Shown here: piece after piece, positions 40,747 to 49,399 of the stretch
Numbering within the stretch: position 1 is the first letter of the stretch
How the letters are laid out: every line of letters begins with the position of its first letter
The notes under the pieces: generated by a model
What the model was told of the DNA's origin: nothing
The model's database searches: none
Seen by the model: the letters and a program-made list of their open reading frames with translations, nothing else
Assembly (NCBI GenBank): GCA_963169355.1
Contig: CAUJCR010000050.1
Location: 1 to 49,399, forward strand
DNA: 49,399 nt
Direction of reading: 5' to 3'
Origin: Bacteroidota bacterium
Lineage (GTDB): Bacteria; Bacteroidota; Bacteroidia; B-17B0; Aurantibacillaceae
Program-made: the position numbers and the translations under genes

Positions 40747-42153
40747 TTATTTTTTAAATGATTGTATTAATTGCATAACCGTATTATCATTTACCAAAGC
40801 TGGTATATACTCTAATAATTCAGCATGTTTTTCATAATTTAGTTCGAGGGCATTTTCTAAAAACAACAAGCCTTCTTGGCGTTTTCCTAATTCAAACTGT
40901 AAGCCACTCATGCGATAATATAATGGCGACACATCAGGATGTTTCTGAATACCTTCAGAAAGTATTCTCTCACAATCTTTATAATATCCGCCTTCGTATA
41001 GCAGCTTAGCATAATCTAAATAAATATCAAAATCCTCGTAACCAAGTTCTAATACGCGTAGGTAAGCCGAAGCAGCCTCTTCTAAAAATCCTAACTTGTG
41101 TTGAATTTCGCCAAACACATACCAATACTCGGGCATATTAGGATTTATTTCAATGGCTTTTTTTATATAGTGAAGGCTTTCGGTAATTCTATTTTGATAA
41201 TCTAACACAATACCCACACCTAACCAAGCATCAGCATAAGCTGGTTCAATTTTTAAAGCTCTATTATAATTTACCAATGCTTCATCATACTGATTCATGT
41301 TTTCGTAACACTCGCCAATGTAGTAATAGGTATTAGCATCAGGCTCTTCATATTTAAAGGTTTCTTTATATACTTCTACAGCCTCTGCAAATCGTTCTAA
41401 TTGCGCTAAAGAATTGGCTTTATTAAAATAAGCCGATGAAAAATCTTCTTTAATAGCTAAGGCATAATCATACGCATCAATTGCTTTTTCATATAAACTC
41501 AAGCGATTATAACTAATCCCTAAATTAAACCAAGCAAAATGATTATATGGTTTGTTGTCTATATAATTTTCATAAAACGAAATAGCTTCTTCGCTTCGTC
41601 CTGTCATTTCAAAACACATCGATAATTCGTTAAGCGCCATCTCGTTATTAGGATTTACCTTAATCGCTTTTTTTAAATAAAACAATGCATCATCTGCTTT
41701 TTCATCATTTAAAAATTCAATACCTATGGCTACATACACCTCATCTTTATAATCCGATAATGGTAAAGCTTTTTTATAATTTTCAATGGCTGGCTCACTT
41801 AATCCCATTTGGCTATAAATATAACCACGGGTCATATACAACTCGCTATTACTAGATTCTACCAACTCAACCTCGTTTAATAACGCCAAAGCTTCTTGCG
41901 TTTTATGTTGTGATGACAGGTATTGTGCCTGCTTAATTTTTATACCCGCTGAATATGGATAATGGTTTAAGGCAAAATCGAGTGCTTTTCTAGCCATCTC
42001 GAGGTTAAACCATTGCATGTAATAATCAATAATCTCTTCCAACTCGTCGGCATCAAAAAAATAATGGTTTCCAGTAGCCACCATTTCTTCAAAACGCTTC
42101 AAACAATTTTCAAAATCTTGGTTATTTAATCCTTCTCCGTCAAATTCGCTCAT
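40747..42153 (-). CDS. cytoplasmic tetratricopeptide-repeat protein
   Basis: A 468-residue protein without a signal peptide, built of about twelve TPR motifs of 34 residues. Clear units include FNLGISYNRLSLYEKAIDAY, AYFNKANSLAQLERFAEAVE, YYIGECYENMNQYDEALVNY and WLGVGIVLDYQNRITESLHY. Asp/Glu-rich N-terminus (MSEFDGEGLNNQDFENCL). It is probably a cytoplasmic scaffold; no enzymatic domain is seen. First gene of the run that continues with the ComA-like gene 24 bp downstream. Confidence 0.9.
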   Translation of the reverse strand: MSEFDGEGLNNQDFENCLKRFEEMVATGNHYFFDADELEEIIDYYMQWFNLEMARKALDFALNHYPYSAGIKIKQAQYLSSQHKTQEALALLNEVELVESSNSELYMTRGYIYSQMGLSEPAIENYKKALPLSDYKDEVYVAIGIEFLNDEKADDALFYLKKAIKVNPNNEMALNELSMCFEMTGRSEEAISFYENYIDNKPYNHFAWFNLGISYNRLSLYEKAIDAYDYALAIKEDFSSAYFNKANSLAQLERFAEAVEVYKETFKYEEPDANTYYYIGECYENMNQYDEALVNYNRALKIEPAYADAWLGVGIVLDYQNRITESLHYIKKAIEINPNMPEYWYVFGEIQHKLGFLEEAASAYLRVLELGYEDFDIYLDYAKLLYEGGYYKDCERILSEGIQKHPDVSPLYYRMSGLQFELGKRQEGLLFLENALELNYEKHAELLEYIPALVNDNTVMQLIQSFKK

Positions 42154-42280
42154 ACTACTTAATTACAATTTTCAATAAACCACAAATTTAAGATTTTAAA
42201 AGAGACTTAAAAGGTTAATTTTTAACAAAAAAGGTGTATTTTGTAGATAAATACTTTCATTCTTAACTTAAGGGAAATAG

Positions 42281-42288
42281 TATATTTG
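42281..42288 (+). promoter_or_regulatory. predicted -7 box for glmM
   Basis: TATATTTG, an exact TAnnTTTG match, 23 nt upstream of the GTG start. No clear -33 element. It lies in the divergent gap between the TPR gene and glmM. Confidence 0.45.
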
Positions 42289-42311
42289 CTACACAAAAAT
42301 TTAAAATAAAA

Positions 42312-43706
42312 GTGACATTAATTAAAAGTATTTCGGGTATAAGAGGCACTATTGGTGGAACACCCGGCGAAGGTTTAAGTCCGTTAGACATTGTAAAATT
42401 TGCATCAGCTTATGGTAGCTGGTTAAAAACAACGCACACGCATACTAAAACAACTGTAGTAATAGGTCGAGATGCCCGACTATCGGGTTTTATGGTAAAT
42501 AATATCGTGTGTGGTACATTAATAGGTTTAGGCATTGATGTAATAGATTTAGGATTAAGTACTACGCCAACTGTAGAAGTAGCTGTTACTGAACTAAACG
42601 CCACAGGCGGCATTATACTTACGGCGAGCCATAATCCCAAGCAGTGGAACGCTTTAAAACTACTGAACGATAAAGGCGAATTTATTAGCGATAAAGAAGG
42701 TAAATTAATTTTAGAATTAGCCGAAAAAGAAAAATTTAGCTACGCCGATGTTAATCAACTTGGGCAATACACTCAACGCAACGATTTACTAAAACTACAC
42801 ATCGAAAAAATTTTACGTTTGCCTTATGTAGATGTTAACGCTATAAAAAAAGCAAACTTTACCATTGCTGTAGATGCTGTAAACTCTAGTGGTGGCATAG
42901 CTATCCCAATGTTATTAGAAGCCTTAGGTGTACAAACCATTCATAAAATACATTGCGAGCCAACTGGACATTTTGCACATAATCCTGAGCCATTGCCCGA
43001 GCATTTAAAAGACTTATCAGATGCGGTAAAAAAACACAAAGCGCATTTAGGCATTAGCGTTGATCCGGATGTGGATAGATTAGCCTTAGTGTGCGAAGAC
43101 GGTGAAATGTTTGGCGAAGAATACACCTTAGTAGCCGTAGCAGATGCGGTATTACAACATCATAAAGGAGGCAACACAGTTTCTAACTTATCCTCTACAC
43201 GTGCGCTACGTGATGTAACCGAAAAACATGGTGGCAAATACTCGGCTTCGGCAGTAGGCGAAGTAAACGTAGTAACCATGATGAAAGACACAAAAGCAAT
43301 TATTGGTGGCGAAGGTAATGGTGGCGTTATTTTACCCGAATTACATTACGGAAGAGATGCCTTAGTTGGCGTTGCTATATTTTTAACGCATTTAGCTAAG
43401 TTTAATCAAAGCACCTCTATGCTTCGTAGTTCTTATCCTAACTATCACATCTCTAAAAACAAAATTGAACTTACCCCTGAGATTGATGTAGATAAAGTAT
43501 TAGTGGAAGTAAAAAACAAATACGCCAAACAACCTGTGAATACGATTGATGGTGTTAAAATAGAATTTGATAAAGAATGGGTACACCTTAGAAAATCAAA
43601 CACCGAACCAATTATTCGTATTTATAGCGAAAGTGAACATATAGCCACGGCCGATGCCTTAGCTAAAAAAATAATAACAGACATTAAAGAAATTATAAAA
43701 CACTAA
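42312..43706 (+). CDS. glmM: phosphoglucosamine mutase (GlmM-type)
   Basis: A 464-residue alpha-D-phosphohexomutase. Phosphoserine loop TASHNP (Ser106), metal loop DPDVDR (251-256), sugar-recognition loop EGNGGVI (near 337) and C-terminal phosphate-binding RKSNTEPIIRI. It interconverts glucosamine-6-P and glucosamine-1-P on the way to UDP-GlcNAc; a phosphomannomutase-like specificity cannot be excluded from sequence. The start is GTG at 42312, giving MTLIKSISGIRGT, the expected N-terminus. It is followed after 122 bp by a cysteine desulfurase gene. Confidence 0.9.
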   Translation: MTLIKSISGIRGTIGGTPGEGLSPLDIVKFASAYGSWLKTTHTHTKTTVVIGRDARLSGFMVNNIVCGTLIGLGIDVIDLGLSTTPTVEVAVTELNATGGIILTASHNPKQWNALKLLNDKGEFISDKEGKLILELAEKEKFSYADVNQLGQYTQRNDLLKLHIEKILRLPYVDVNAIKKANFTIAVDAVNSSGGIAIPMLLEALGVQTIHKIHCEPTGHFAHNPEPLPEHLKDLSDAVKKHKAHLGISVDPDVDRLALVCEDGEMFGEEYTLVAVADAVLQHHKGGNTVSNLSSTRALRDVTEKHGGKYSASAVGEVNVVTMMKDTKAIIGGEGNGGVILPELHYGRDALVGVAIFLTHLAKFNQSTSMLRSSYPNYHISKNKIELTPEIDVDKVLVEVKNKYAKQPVNTIDGVKIEFDKEWVHLRKSNTEPIIRIYSESEHIATADALAKKIITDIKEIIKH

Positions 43707-43828
43707 CACACATCTAATAAGAATCAAATAATAGGTAAATAAAGAATGGTGATTAAATTTTAACTTTACGAACTTTACACCCTTTTATTTACAAAACCAT
43801 AGCAGTCAGCCTGCACTTAAAATAGCTA

Positions 43829-44965
43829 ATGAAAATATACTTAGATAACGCCGCAACCACTAGATTAGATGAACAAGTTTTAGAAACCATGCTTCCATAC
43901 ATGCGTGAAGAATACGGAAACCCCTCCTCTATTCATTCATTCGGAAGAAAAAATCGTGCGGCTATTGAAAATGCAAGAAAAACAGTGGCTAAACTATTAA
44001 ATGTAACTCCTGGCGAAATCTTCTTCACATCGGGTGGTACCGAGGCCGATAATATGGCTATTGCTCAAAGTGTAGAGTCGTTAGGTATTAAACATATTAT
44101 AAGTAGTAAAATAGAACACCATGCTGTTGAGCACTCGGTAATAGAACTTGAAAAAGCTGGTAAAGTAAAACTAAGTTGGGTAAACATTGATAAAAAAGGC
44201 AATGTTGATTTAGCACATTTAGAAGAATTGCTTAAAAACAACGAAAAAACGTTAGTATCCTTAATGCACGCTAATAATGAAATTGGCACTTTATTACCTA
44301 TGGGAAAAGTAGGGAAAATGTGCGAAAAATATGGCGCTATATTTCACTGCGATACTGTGCAAACCATGGGACATTTTCCGATGGATATGCAAAGAACCAA
44401 AGCTCACTTTATTACTTGCGCAGCTCATAAATTTCATGGACCAAAAGGCGTAGGTTTTCTATACATTAACCACGAAGTAAAAATAAAACCCATGATTCAT
44501 GGTGGCTCACAAGAACGCAACATGCGTGGTGGTACCGAAAATGTATATGGCATAGTAGGTTTAGCTAAAGCACTTGAAATATGTAATAACGAAATGGAGG
44601 AACACATCACACACATTCGTGGATTAAAAAATTACATGAGAGAGGAGTTAATAAAAGCTATTCCAGGTATTGAATTTAATGGCGAAATAGGCGACGACAA
44701 TAGTTTATATACTGTACTTAACTGTTTATTTCCATCGCATAAAAATATTGACGGAGAAATGATTTTGTTTAACCTCGATATTGCTGGCATTGCAGCAAGT
44801 GGTGGTAGTGCATGCAGTAGCGGAAGCAATCAAGGTTCACATGTTTTAAGAGGCATTGGCGCCGATGTTACTCGCCCTGCCGTACGCTTTTCGTTTTGTA
44901 AGTATAATACCAAACAAGAAATTGACTATACCGTGGAAAAATTAAAAGAATTATTCTCTAAATAA
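43829..44965 (+). CDS. cysteine desulfurase (NifS/IscS class)
   Basis: A 378-residue PLP enzyme that removes sulfur from cysteine for Fe-S cluster and thio-cofactor synthesis. Features: YLDNAATT at the start, TSGGTEADN (cofactor contact), IEHHAVEHS (His stacking on PLP), Lys201 in CAAHKFHGPKG, and the persulfide Cys329 in GGSACSSGS on the flexible loop typical of class I enzymes. No iscU or suf genes adjoin it. It converges on the MMPL transporter gene with a 21-bp gap lacking a clear terminator. Confidence 0.93.
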   Translation: MKIYLDNAATTRLDEQVLETMLPYMREEYGNPSSIHSFGRKNRAAIENARKTVAKLLNVTPGEIFFTSGGTEADNMAIAQSVESLGIKHIISSKIEHHAVEHSVIELEKAGKVKLSWVNIDKKGNVDLAHLEELLKNNEKTLVSLMHANNEIGTLLPMGKVGKMCEKYGAIFHCDTVQTMGHFPMDMQRTKAHFITCAAHKFHGPKGVGFLYINHEVKIKPMIHGGSQERNMRGGTENVYGIVGLAKALEICNNEMEEHITHIRGLKNYMREELIKAIPGIEFNGEIGDDNSLYTVLNCLFPSHKNIDGEMILFNLDIAGIAASGGSACSSGSNQGSHVLRGIGADVTRPAVRFSFCKYNTKQEIDYTVEKLKELFSK

Positions 44966-44986
44966 ACAATTCATCTACTTATCTTT

Positions 44987-47344
44987 TTAAGCAGATTCTT
45001 CCTCGTCATTAATATCTATTAGTGGTTCTTCAATAATTTCGTCTTTTAATTTTTTTCTATGAATAGATAATAATATAGCTGGTAGTAATACCAAGTTAGA
45101 AAACATAGACATTAATAAAGTAAGCGACATTAACACTCCTAGCGCTACCGTACCACCAAAATTAGAAGCTGCAAAAATTGAAAAACCAAAGAACAAAATA
45201 ATAGCTGTGTAAACCATGCTTCTTCCTGTATCCTTAATAGTAGCAGAAATAGCTAAAAAAGGATCGTTTAGTTTTTTTAATTCTTGTCTGTATTTTGCCA
45301 AGAAATACACCGTACCATCTGAGCTAATACCAAAAGCTATACTAAAAATTAAAATAGTAGATGGTTTAAACTGAATATTAAAGAAACCCATTACACCAGC
45401 CGTAATAGCTAACGGGATTAAACATGGTAACTTTGACAATACAATAATTAAAACAGAACGAAATAAAAACATAGCCACAATAGCTATTAAAATAATTTCG
45501 ATAACTAAACTCTCTAATAAATTATGTAATAAATAATCATTGTTTTTTAAAAACACTAAGCTGTGTCCTGTAGTACTTACTTTATATTCTTCTGGTGGAA
45601 AAATAGAATCAATTTGAGGACGAAGCTTAGCCATAACTTCTTTCATTTTTTGTGAACCAATATCGGCGGCTTGGTAACTCACACGCGTCATTTGACGAGT
45701 AGAATCAATAAACTTTGATAGTTTATTTCCTTGTCCTTTTAATGAACCCGTATATTCCGACAACGTTTTCAAATCGCTTACACTTGGTACACGGTAATAT
45801 TTTGGATTTCCATCTTTATAAGCTTGATATGAAAATTTAACCGCTTCAACAATGGAAATAGGTTTAGAAAACATAGGATAGCTCTCCATTATTTTTTGTA
45901 AAGCTTTTATTTTATATAATGCTTTAGCATTATTAGCAAACAAGCCATTTTCTTTGTGGGTATCTATGGCTATTTCAAATGGTAATACACCATTAAAGTT
46001 TTGTTCAAAAAAATGTAAATCGCTATAAATGATATCATTCTTTGGCAAATCATCTACTACAAAGCCATTCATATTTATAAACTTCATACCCCATAAACAA
46101 ATAATTGTAATAAGGGTTGAAACAATATAAATAGCTTTTCGTTTGTGTAACACAATACGATCTACCCATTGCAAAAAAGCATTAATATTCTTGTTATCTT
46201 GATGTTTAACTTGCTTTGGCTTAGGAGCCGGTAAATAGTTTAAGATAACTGGCACTAATATTAAGGTGATAAAATACGTAGCCATTACACTTATAGAAGC
46301 TACAATACCAAATTGAACTAGCATTAAACTATTTGTAAAATACAAAACACCAAAACCAATGGCGGTAGTGATATTAGCCATAAAAAGGGTAACCCCCATG
46401 GTTTCTATACTTCTAGTTATTGCTTTTATTTTATTACCATGAGCAATAAACTCACTTTGGTATTTATTAATCAAGAAAATACAATTTGGTAATCCAATTA
46501 CCATAATGAGTGGCGGAATTAAACCTGTGAGTATGGTGATTTTATATCCAAATAATTGCATAATACCCATAGACCATAATACACCTAAGGCAGTAATAAT
46601 TAATGAATAAAACACAACCGTACCCGAGCGGAAAAAGAACCATAAAATAATGGCGGTAACAATTACTGCCAACACTAGAAATAAAGTCATTTCGTGCGAC
46701 ACCTTCAGCATAATGTGCGAACGAATAAACGGCATACCTGAATAACGCATTTGCACATGATGTTTAGCACCAAAGGCATCTGCTAGTTGCCTTATTTGAG
46801 CCACCATTTCAAGACGATGTTTTGAGTTTAAATCTTTTTTAGTAAAAGTAATAGCCATCACATTGGCACCTGTTTCTTTATTATAAATCAATCCTTCATA
46901 AAATGGAAGATTTAAAAACTCTGTTTTAATAGAATCAACATCTTTTTGTGATTCGAGTGGTTTTGTAATTAAGGGTACAAAATCAAATTTTTGAAGGCTA
47001 TCATTTCTAATGAGTTTATATGAAGTAGGAACGGATAATAAGTCATTCACTCCGTCAATGGCTTTAATGTCTTTGCTAAGTTGTAACCAATCGTTAAACT
47101 TTTGAAGTTCAAATAATTGTTTGTCTTCAAATCCCACCACCATTACATTTCCATCTTCGCCAAAATGTTTTTTAAAGCGTTGGTATTCTACATACGTACT
47201 ATCATCATCTGGTAAAATTTGGGCAAAATCATAAGATAATTTCACCTGAAGCGTTTCATACACCATTAAACCAGTAATTAAAACTACAACGGTGGTAAAT
47301 GCTATCTTATTTCTAAGTAATAATCCCGAAAATCGTTTCCACAT
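44987..47344 (-). CDS. RND superfamily (MMPL/SSD-type) transporter
   Basis: A 785-residue protein with the duplicated MMPL layout. Each half has one helix, a large extracytoplasmic loop (about 30-215 and 425-610) and a bundle of five helices. The first bundle starts near 220 (TLFLVLAVIVTAIILWFFF) and the second near 615 (LVIEIILIAIVAMFLF). SSD-like GxxxD segments appear in the helices (GISSDGTVYFLAKY). Acidic C-terminal tail. Such proteins export lipids or hydrophobic compounds (hopanoid/MmpL type) driven by proton motive force; the substrate here is unknown. It is transcribed divergently from the sigma factor gene. Confidence 0.88.
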   Translation of the reverse strand: MWKRFSGLLLRNKIAFTTVVVLITGLMVYETLQVKLSYDFAQILPDDDSTYVEYQRFKKHFGEDGNVMVVGFEDKQLFELQKFNDWLQLSKDIKAIDGVNDLLSVPTSYKLIRNDSLQKFDFVPLITKPLESQKDVDSIKTEFLNLPFYEGLIYNKETGANVMAITFTKKDLNSKHRLEMVAQIRQLADAFGAKHHVQMRYSGMPFIRSHIMLKVSHEMTLFLVLAVIVTAIILWFFFRSGTVVFYSLIITALGVLWSMGIMQLFGYKITILTGLIPPLIMVIGLPNCIFLINKYQSEFIAHGNKIKAITRSIETMGVTLFMANITTAIGFGVLYFTNSLMLVQFGIVASISVMATYFITLILVPVILNYLPAPKPKQVKHQDNKNINAFLQWVDRIVLHKRKAIYIVSTLITIICLWGMKFINMNGFVVDDLPKNDIIYSDLHFFEQNFNGVLPFEIAIDTHKENGLFANNAKALYKIKALQKIMESYPMFSKPISIVEAVKFSYQAYKDGNPKYYRVPSVSDLKTLSEYTGSLKGQGNKLSKFIDSTRQMTRVSYQAADIGSQKMKEVMAKLRPQIDSIFPPEEYKVSTTGHSLVFLKNNDYLLHNLLESLVIEIILIAIVAMFLFRSVLIIVLSKLPCLIPLAITAGVMGFFNIQFKPSTILIFSIAFGISSDGTVYFLAKYRQELKKLNDPFLAISATIKDTGRSMVYTAIILFFGFSIFAASNFGGTVALGVLMSLTLLMSMFSNLVLLPAILLSIHRKKLKDEIIEEPLIDINDEEESA

Positions 47345-47455
47345 ATCAAATAAAATTTAGTTCCAATTGGGCACATACCCAAAAGAGCCAAAGATACGCA
47401 AATACACTAAAATACCTAAAAATAGATGTATGATAGTTATTGAAAATTATCCCAT

Positions 47456-47508
47456 TCACTCACCAAAATAAACCTCTCACTCAACAAATAATAATTTTCG
47501 CTCACTCA
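47456..47508. promoter_or_regulatory. three spaced TCACTCA heptamers in the divergent gap
   Basis: TCACTCA occurs at 47456-47462, 47477-47483 and 47502-47508 (spacing 21 and 25 bp, about two helical turns) between the transporter and sigma-factor start codons. A repeated-site operator is possible but untested. Confidence 0.3.
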
Positions 47509-47562
47509 TATTGAAATTTATACTATTGAAAATCAGTACATTAATTTTAATATAACACTTAT

Positions 47563-47579
47563 TTACATTTTTCATGTAA
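47563..47579. promoter_or_regulatory. dyad TTACAT-N5-ATGTAA upstream of the sigma factor gene
   Basis: A perfect 6-bp dyad with a 5-bp spacer, 33 bp before the sigma factor ATG, of a size typical for a dimeric regulator's operator. Confidence 0.3.
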
Positions 47580-47612
47580 CTATTCTACACATTTTACATT
47601 ATAAGTTCGGTA

Positions 47613-48209
47613 ATGCTTTTAGACGCAGTTAATATGGAATTTTCGCCTCGCTACCATCACACCACGGATATGTTACTCAACGAGCAACATATAATAGAAG
47701 CTGCCAAACAAAATCCCGAACATTTTGCTCCGCTTTACGACAAGTATTACAAACAAATATTTGGATACGTTTATCAACGTATGGATTGTAAAGAAACTGC
47801 TTTTGACCTTACAGCCCAGGTATTTTTAAAAGCATTAAGCAATATCGAAAAATATGAGTTTAAAGGTGTGCCTTTTGCAAGCTGGTTGTATCGTATTGCC
47901 CATAGCGAGGTAATGCAAATGTTTAGAAACAATGCTAAACTAAGAACTGTAAATGCAGATGTGAGTGATTTAAGACATATATGCGAAGAAGTGGAAGAAG
48001 AATACATGGAACAATACAATGGCGTGTTGATGACTGTGATTAAAGAATTACCAGAAGATGAATTGCAATTAATAGAATTACGTTTTTTTGAAAAGCGTGC
48101 TTTTAAAGAAATAGCTGATATTTTAGAAATTACTGAAACAAATGCAAAAGTAAAGTTGTATCGCATATTAGAAAGGGTAAAGAAAAAATTGACGAAAAAA
48201 AATAAATAA
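47613..48209 (+). CDS. ECF-type RNA polymerase sigma factor
   Basis: A 198-residue sigma-70 family protein with region 2 (about 35-105: HFAPLYDKYYKQIFGYVYQRM, LTAQVFLKALSNIEKYEF, FASWLYRIAHSEVMQMFR) and region 4 (about 143-195: LPEDELQLIELRFFEKRAFKEIADILEIT, then the helix-turn-helix recognition helix ETNAKVKLYRILERVKKKL). Region 3 is absent, as in ECF factors. In-frame ATG codons at 47634 and 47670 are alternative starts; the core domain begins after both. The stop overlaps the ATG of the next gene (TAATG), so the partner is co-translated and is probably its membrane regulator. Confidence 0.9.
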   Translation: MLLDAVNMEFSPRYHHTTDMLLNEQHIIEAAKQNPEHFAPLYDKYYKQIFGYVYQRMDCKETAFDLTAQVFLKALSNIEKYEFKGVPFASWLYRIAHSEVMQMFRNNAKLRTVNADVSDLRHICEEVEEEYMEQYNGVLMTVIKELPEDELQLIELRFFEKRAFKEIADILEITETNAKVKLYRILERVKKKLTKKNK

Positions 48210-48433
48210 TGGCAACAAAATTTAACTTAAACAGACAGCCAGTATCGGATGATGAGATTAACACTCATAAAGATTTTGATAAACTGGTCAAGAAATTTAA
48301 GGAACAAAGTATTGAAAAAGCTCGAAGTGATGTCAATTTTTTAAAGAATAAAAAAATTACATACTCAACAATTATAGCAGGAGCAACTATATTTTGTACC
48401 GTAACCTATTTTACCGTTTTTAAAAACCAATAA
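48209..48433 (+). CDS. membrane protein coupled to the ECF sigma factor, N-terminal part (ends at in-frame TAA)
   Basis: A 74-residue reading frame: a polar, charged N-terminal ~48 residues (DDEINTHKDFDKLVKKFKEQ, a helical cytoplasmic segment), then one membrane helix (ITYSTIIAGATIFCTVTYFTVF), then stop TAA at 48431-48433. The layout (cytoplasmic helix, single helix) and TAATG coupling suggest an anti-sigma-like protein, but no zinc-binding or other known anti-sigma motif is present. The same frame continues open for at least 322 codons after the TAA (see next entry), so this is most likely the N-terminal part of a larger gene. Confidence 0.6.
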   Translation: MATKFNLNRQPVSDDEINTHKDFDKLVKKFKEQSIEKARSDVNFLKNKKITYSTIIAGATIFCTVTYFTVFKNQ

Positions 48434-49399
48434 TCCAAACAAACAGCCAATGAGAAAATAACTACTTCACAACCATCTAAAACAAAAACATCATCTAGTA
48501 AAAAATCATTTGTAGCTCCTCCAGTTGCCAAACTAAATGTTCCTTACAATACCTACAAAGTAAAATCAAATCAAGTCGGAACAATTAAACACCATAGTGG
48601 CTCTCATATTATTATTCCTAAAAATGCTTTTGTAAACAAACAAGGACAAGACATTGTAGGCGAAGTAGAAATTAAATACCGTGAATTTCATAATCCTGCA
48701 GAAATTATTGCAAGCGGAATTCCAATGACCTACGACACTGCTAATGTTACCATGCACTTTGAAAGTGCAGGCATGATGGATATTAATGGCTATCAAAATG
48801 GAGAGCCAGTATATATTAAGCCAGATAAAGCAATTACTGTAGAGTATCAATCTGATAACACAAAGGATCAATACAATATGTATTACTTAGATACTATTGC
48901 TAAAAATTGGTTGTATCTCAGTCGTGATAACTCATTATTAAAATCAAATTCATTACAAAAAAAATCAACAGAGGAGGAAAATACGACTTCAACAGAAAAA
49001 ATTAAAATACTAGAAAAACAAATAAAAGAAATTCCACCAAAGATTGAACATGATAAAACAACTTTAACTAATAAAGTAAATCAACTGTTTAAACCCACAG
49101 AACCTTTAAAACCACAAAAAATTAATCAAAACAAAACACAGTTTGAATTAGATGTGGATTACAAAGAGTTTCCTGAATTAGCCGCATTTAAAAATGCAGT
49201 ATTTGAAGTGGGTGATGAAAATAAAAATTTTGATTCTAAATTGGCAGATATAACATGGAATAGTGCTGAAATACAAGAAGGTACTATAAAAGGTAAAAAT
49301 TATTTGCTAGTATTAAAACAAAGAACCCGAATCGAAAAATTAATTGTTTACCCGGTACTAACTGGTAAAAATTATGATGATGCATTAAAACTATACGAA
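48434..49399 (+). pseudogene. C-terminal part of the sigma-coupled membrane protein, separated by an in-frame stop (3' partial)
   Basis: The frame of the previous entry is open for 322 codons from the TAA to the window end with no further stop, and its codon use looks coding. It reads SKQTANEKITTSQPSKTKTS (a Ser/Thr/Lys-rich linker expected just outside the membrane) and then a beta-rich domain: GSHIIIPKNAFVNKQGQDI, EVEIKYREFHNPAEIIASGI, VTMHFESAGMMDINGY. From memory, this block is found in Bacteroidota single-helix proteins as a continuous protein. There is no ATG/GTG/TTG right after the stop; the first in-frame ATG is at 48725, inside the domain. It could be a recent nonsense mutation, a sequencing error or stop read-through. 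Confidence 0.6.

Noticed and set aside
48566..48871. Minus-strand 101-codon frame
   Set aside because: Antisense to the long open plus-strand frame that carries a recognisable Bacteroidota domain.

Overview
This window looks like a chromosomal segment of a member of the Bacteroidota. The DNA is AT-rich. Genes lack an obvious Shine-Dalgarno sequence, and many are preceded by the Bacteroidota -7 element TAnnTTTG, sometimes with a TTG-like -33 element 19-21 bp upstream. The gene content also fits: a short (~465 aa) arginine decarboxylase, DUF4293 and DUF4412 proteins, a MORN/YwqK-type repeat protein, a UbiA-like prenyltransferase and an RHS protein of Bacteroidota type. I cannot place it below phylum/class level from the sequence alone.

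Layout. (1) 1-2520 is accessory: the 3' end of an RHS-type polymorphic toxin gene, an overlapping two-helix candidate immunity gene, a broken second RHS tip, then about 0.9 kb of gene-free DNA dense in hairpins and direct repeats, ending at a tRNA-Ser(GGA). (2) 2.7-8.2 kb: a membrane TPR protein, DUF2752 and DUF4190 membrane proteins, an MFS transporter and clpC. (3) 8.4-18.1 kb on the plus strand: gyrA, a secreted M16 peptidase, two related secreted TPR proteins and a secreted VWA protein, separated by clear hairpin terminators. (4) 18.2-20.8 kb on the minus strand: accB-accC (biotin carboxyl carrier and carboxylase of acetyl-CoA carboxylase) and a DUF4293 membrane protein. (5) 20.9-27.6 kb: arginine decarboxylase, two DUF4412-like envelope proteins and purL. 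(6) 27.6-30.2 kb on the minus strand: a tight ribD / EamA transporter / YigZ operon. (7) 30.3-33.1 kb: yicC, a small membrane protein, a UbiA-like prenyltransferase and an SdiA-regulated-like beta-propeller, nearly without gaps. (8) 33.2-35.4 kb on the minus strand: a serine hydrolase and a dusB-type tRNA dihydrouridine synthase. (9) 35.6-38.7 kb: a MORN-repeat protein, a lipoprotein and a gamma carbonic anhydrase. (10) 38.9-42.2 kb on the minus strand: a TPR protein, a phosphosulfolactate-synthase-like protein, a rhodanese and a DedA protein. (11) 42.3-45.0 kb: glmM and a cysteine desulfurase. (12) 45.0-47.3 kb on the minus strand: an MMPL/RND-type transporter. (13) 47.6 kb to the end: an ECF sigma factor translationally coupled to a one-helix membrane protein whose frame is cut by an in-frame TAA and then stays open to the window edge.

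Most of the window is housekeeping. The observations most worth following are: the dus gene that appears to start at ATC right behind a -7 box; a set of genes whose start codon lies 4-5 nt after the -7 box (predicted leaderless mRNAs); the in-frame stop in the putative sigma-factor partner; and the RHS toxin/membrane-immunity pair next to a repeat-dense, tRNA-flanked island edge. I saw no CRISPR array, transposase or prophage.
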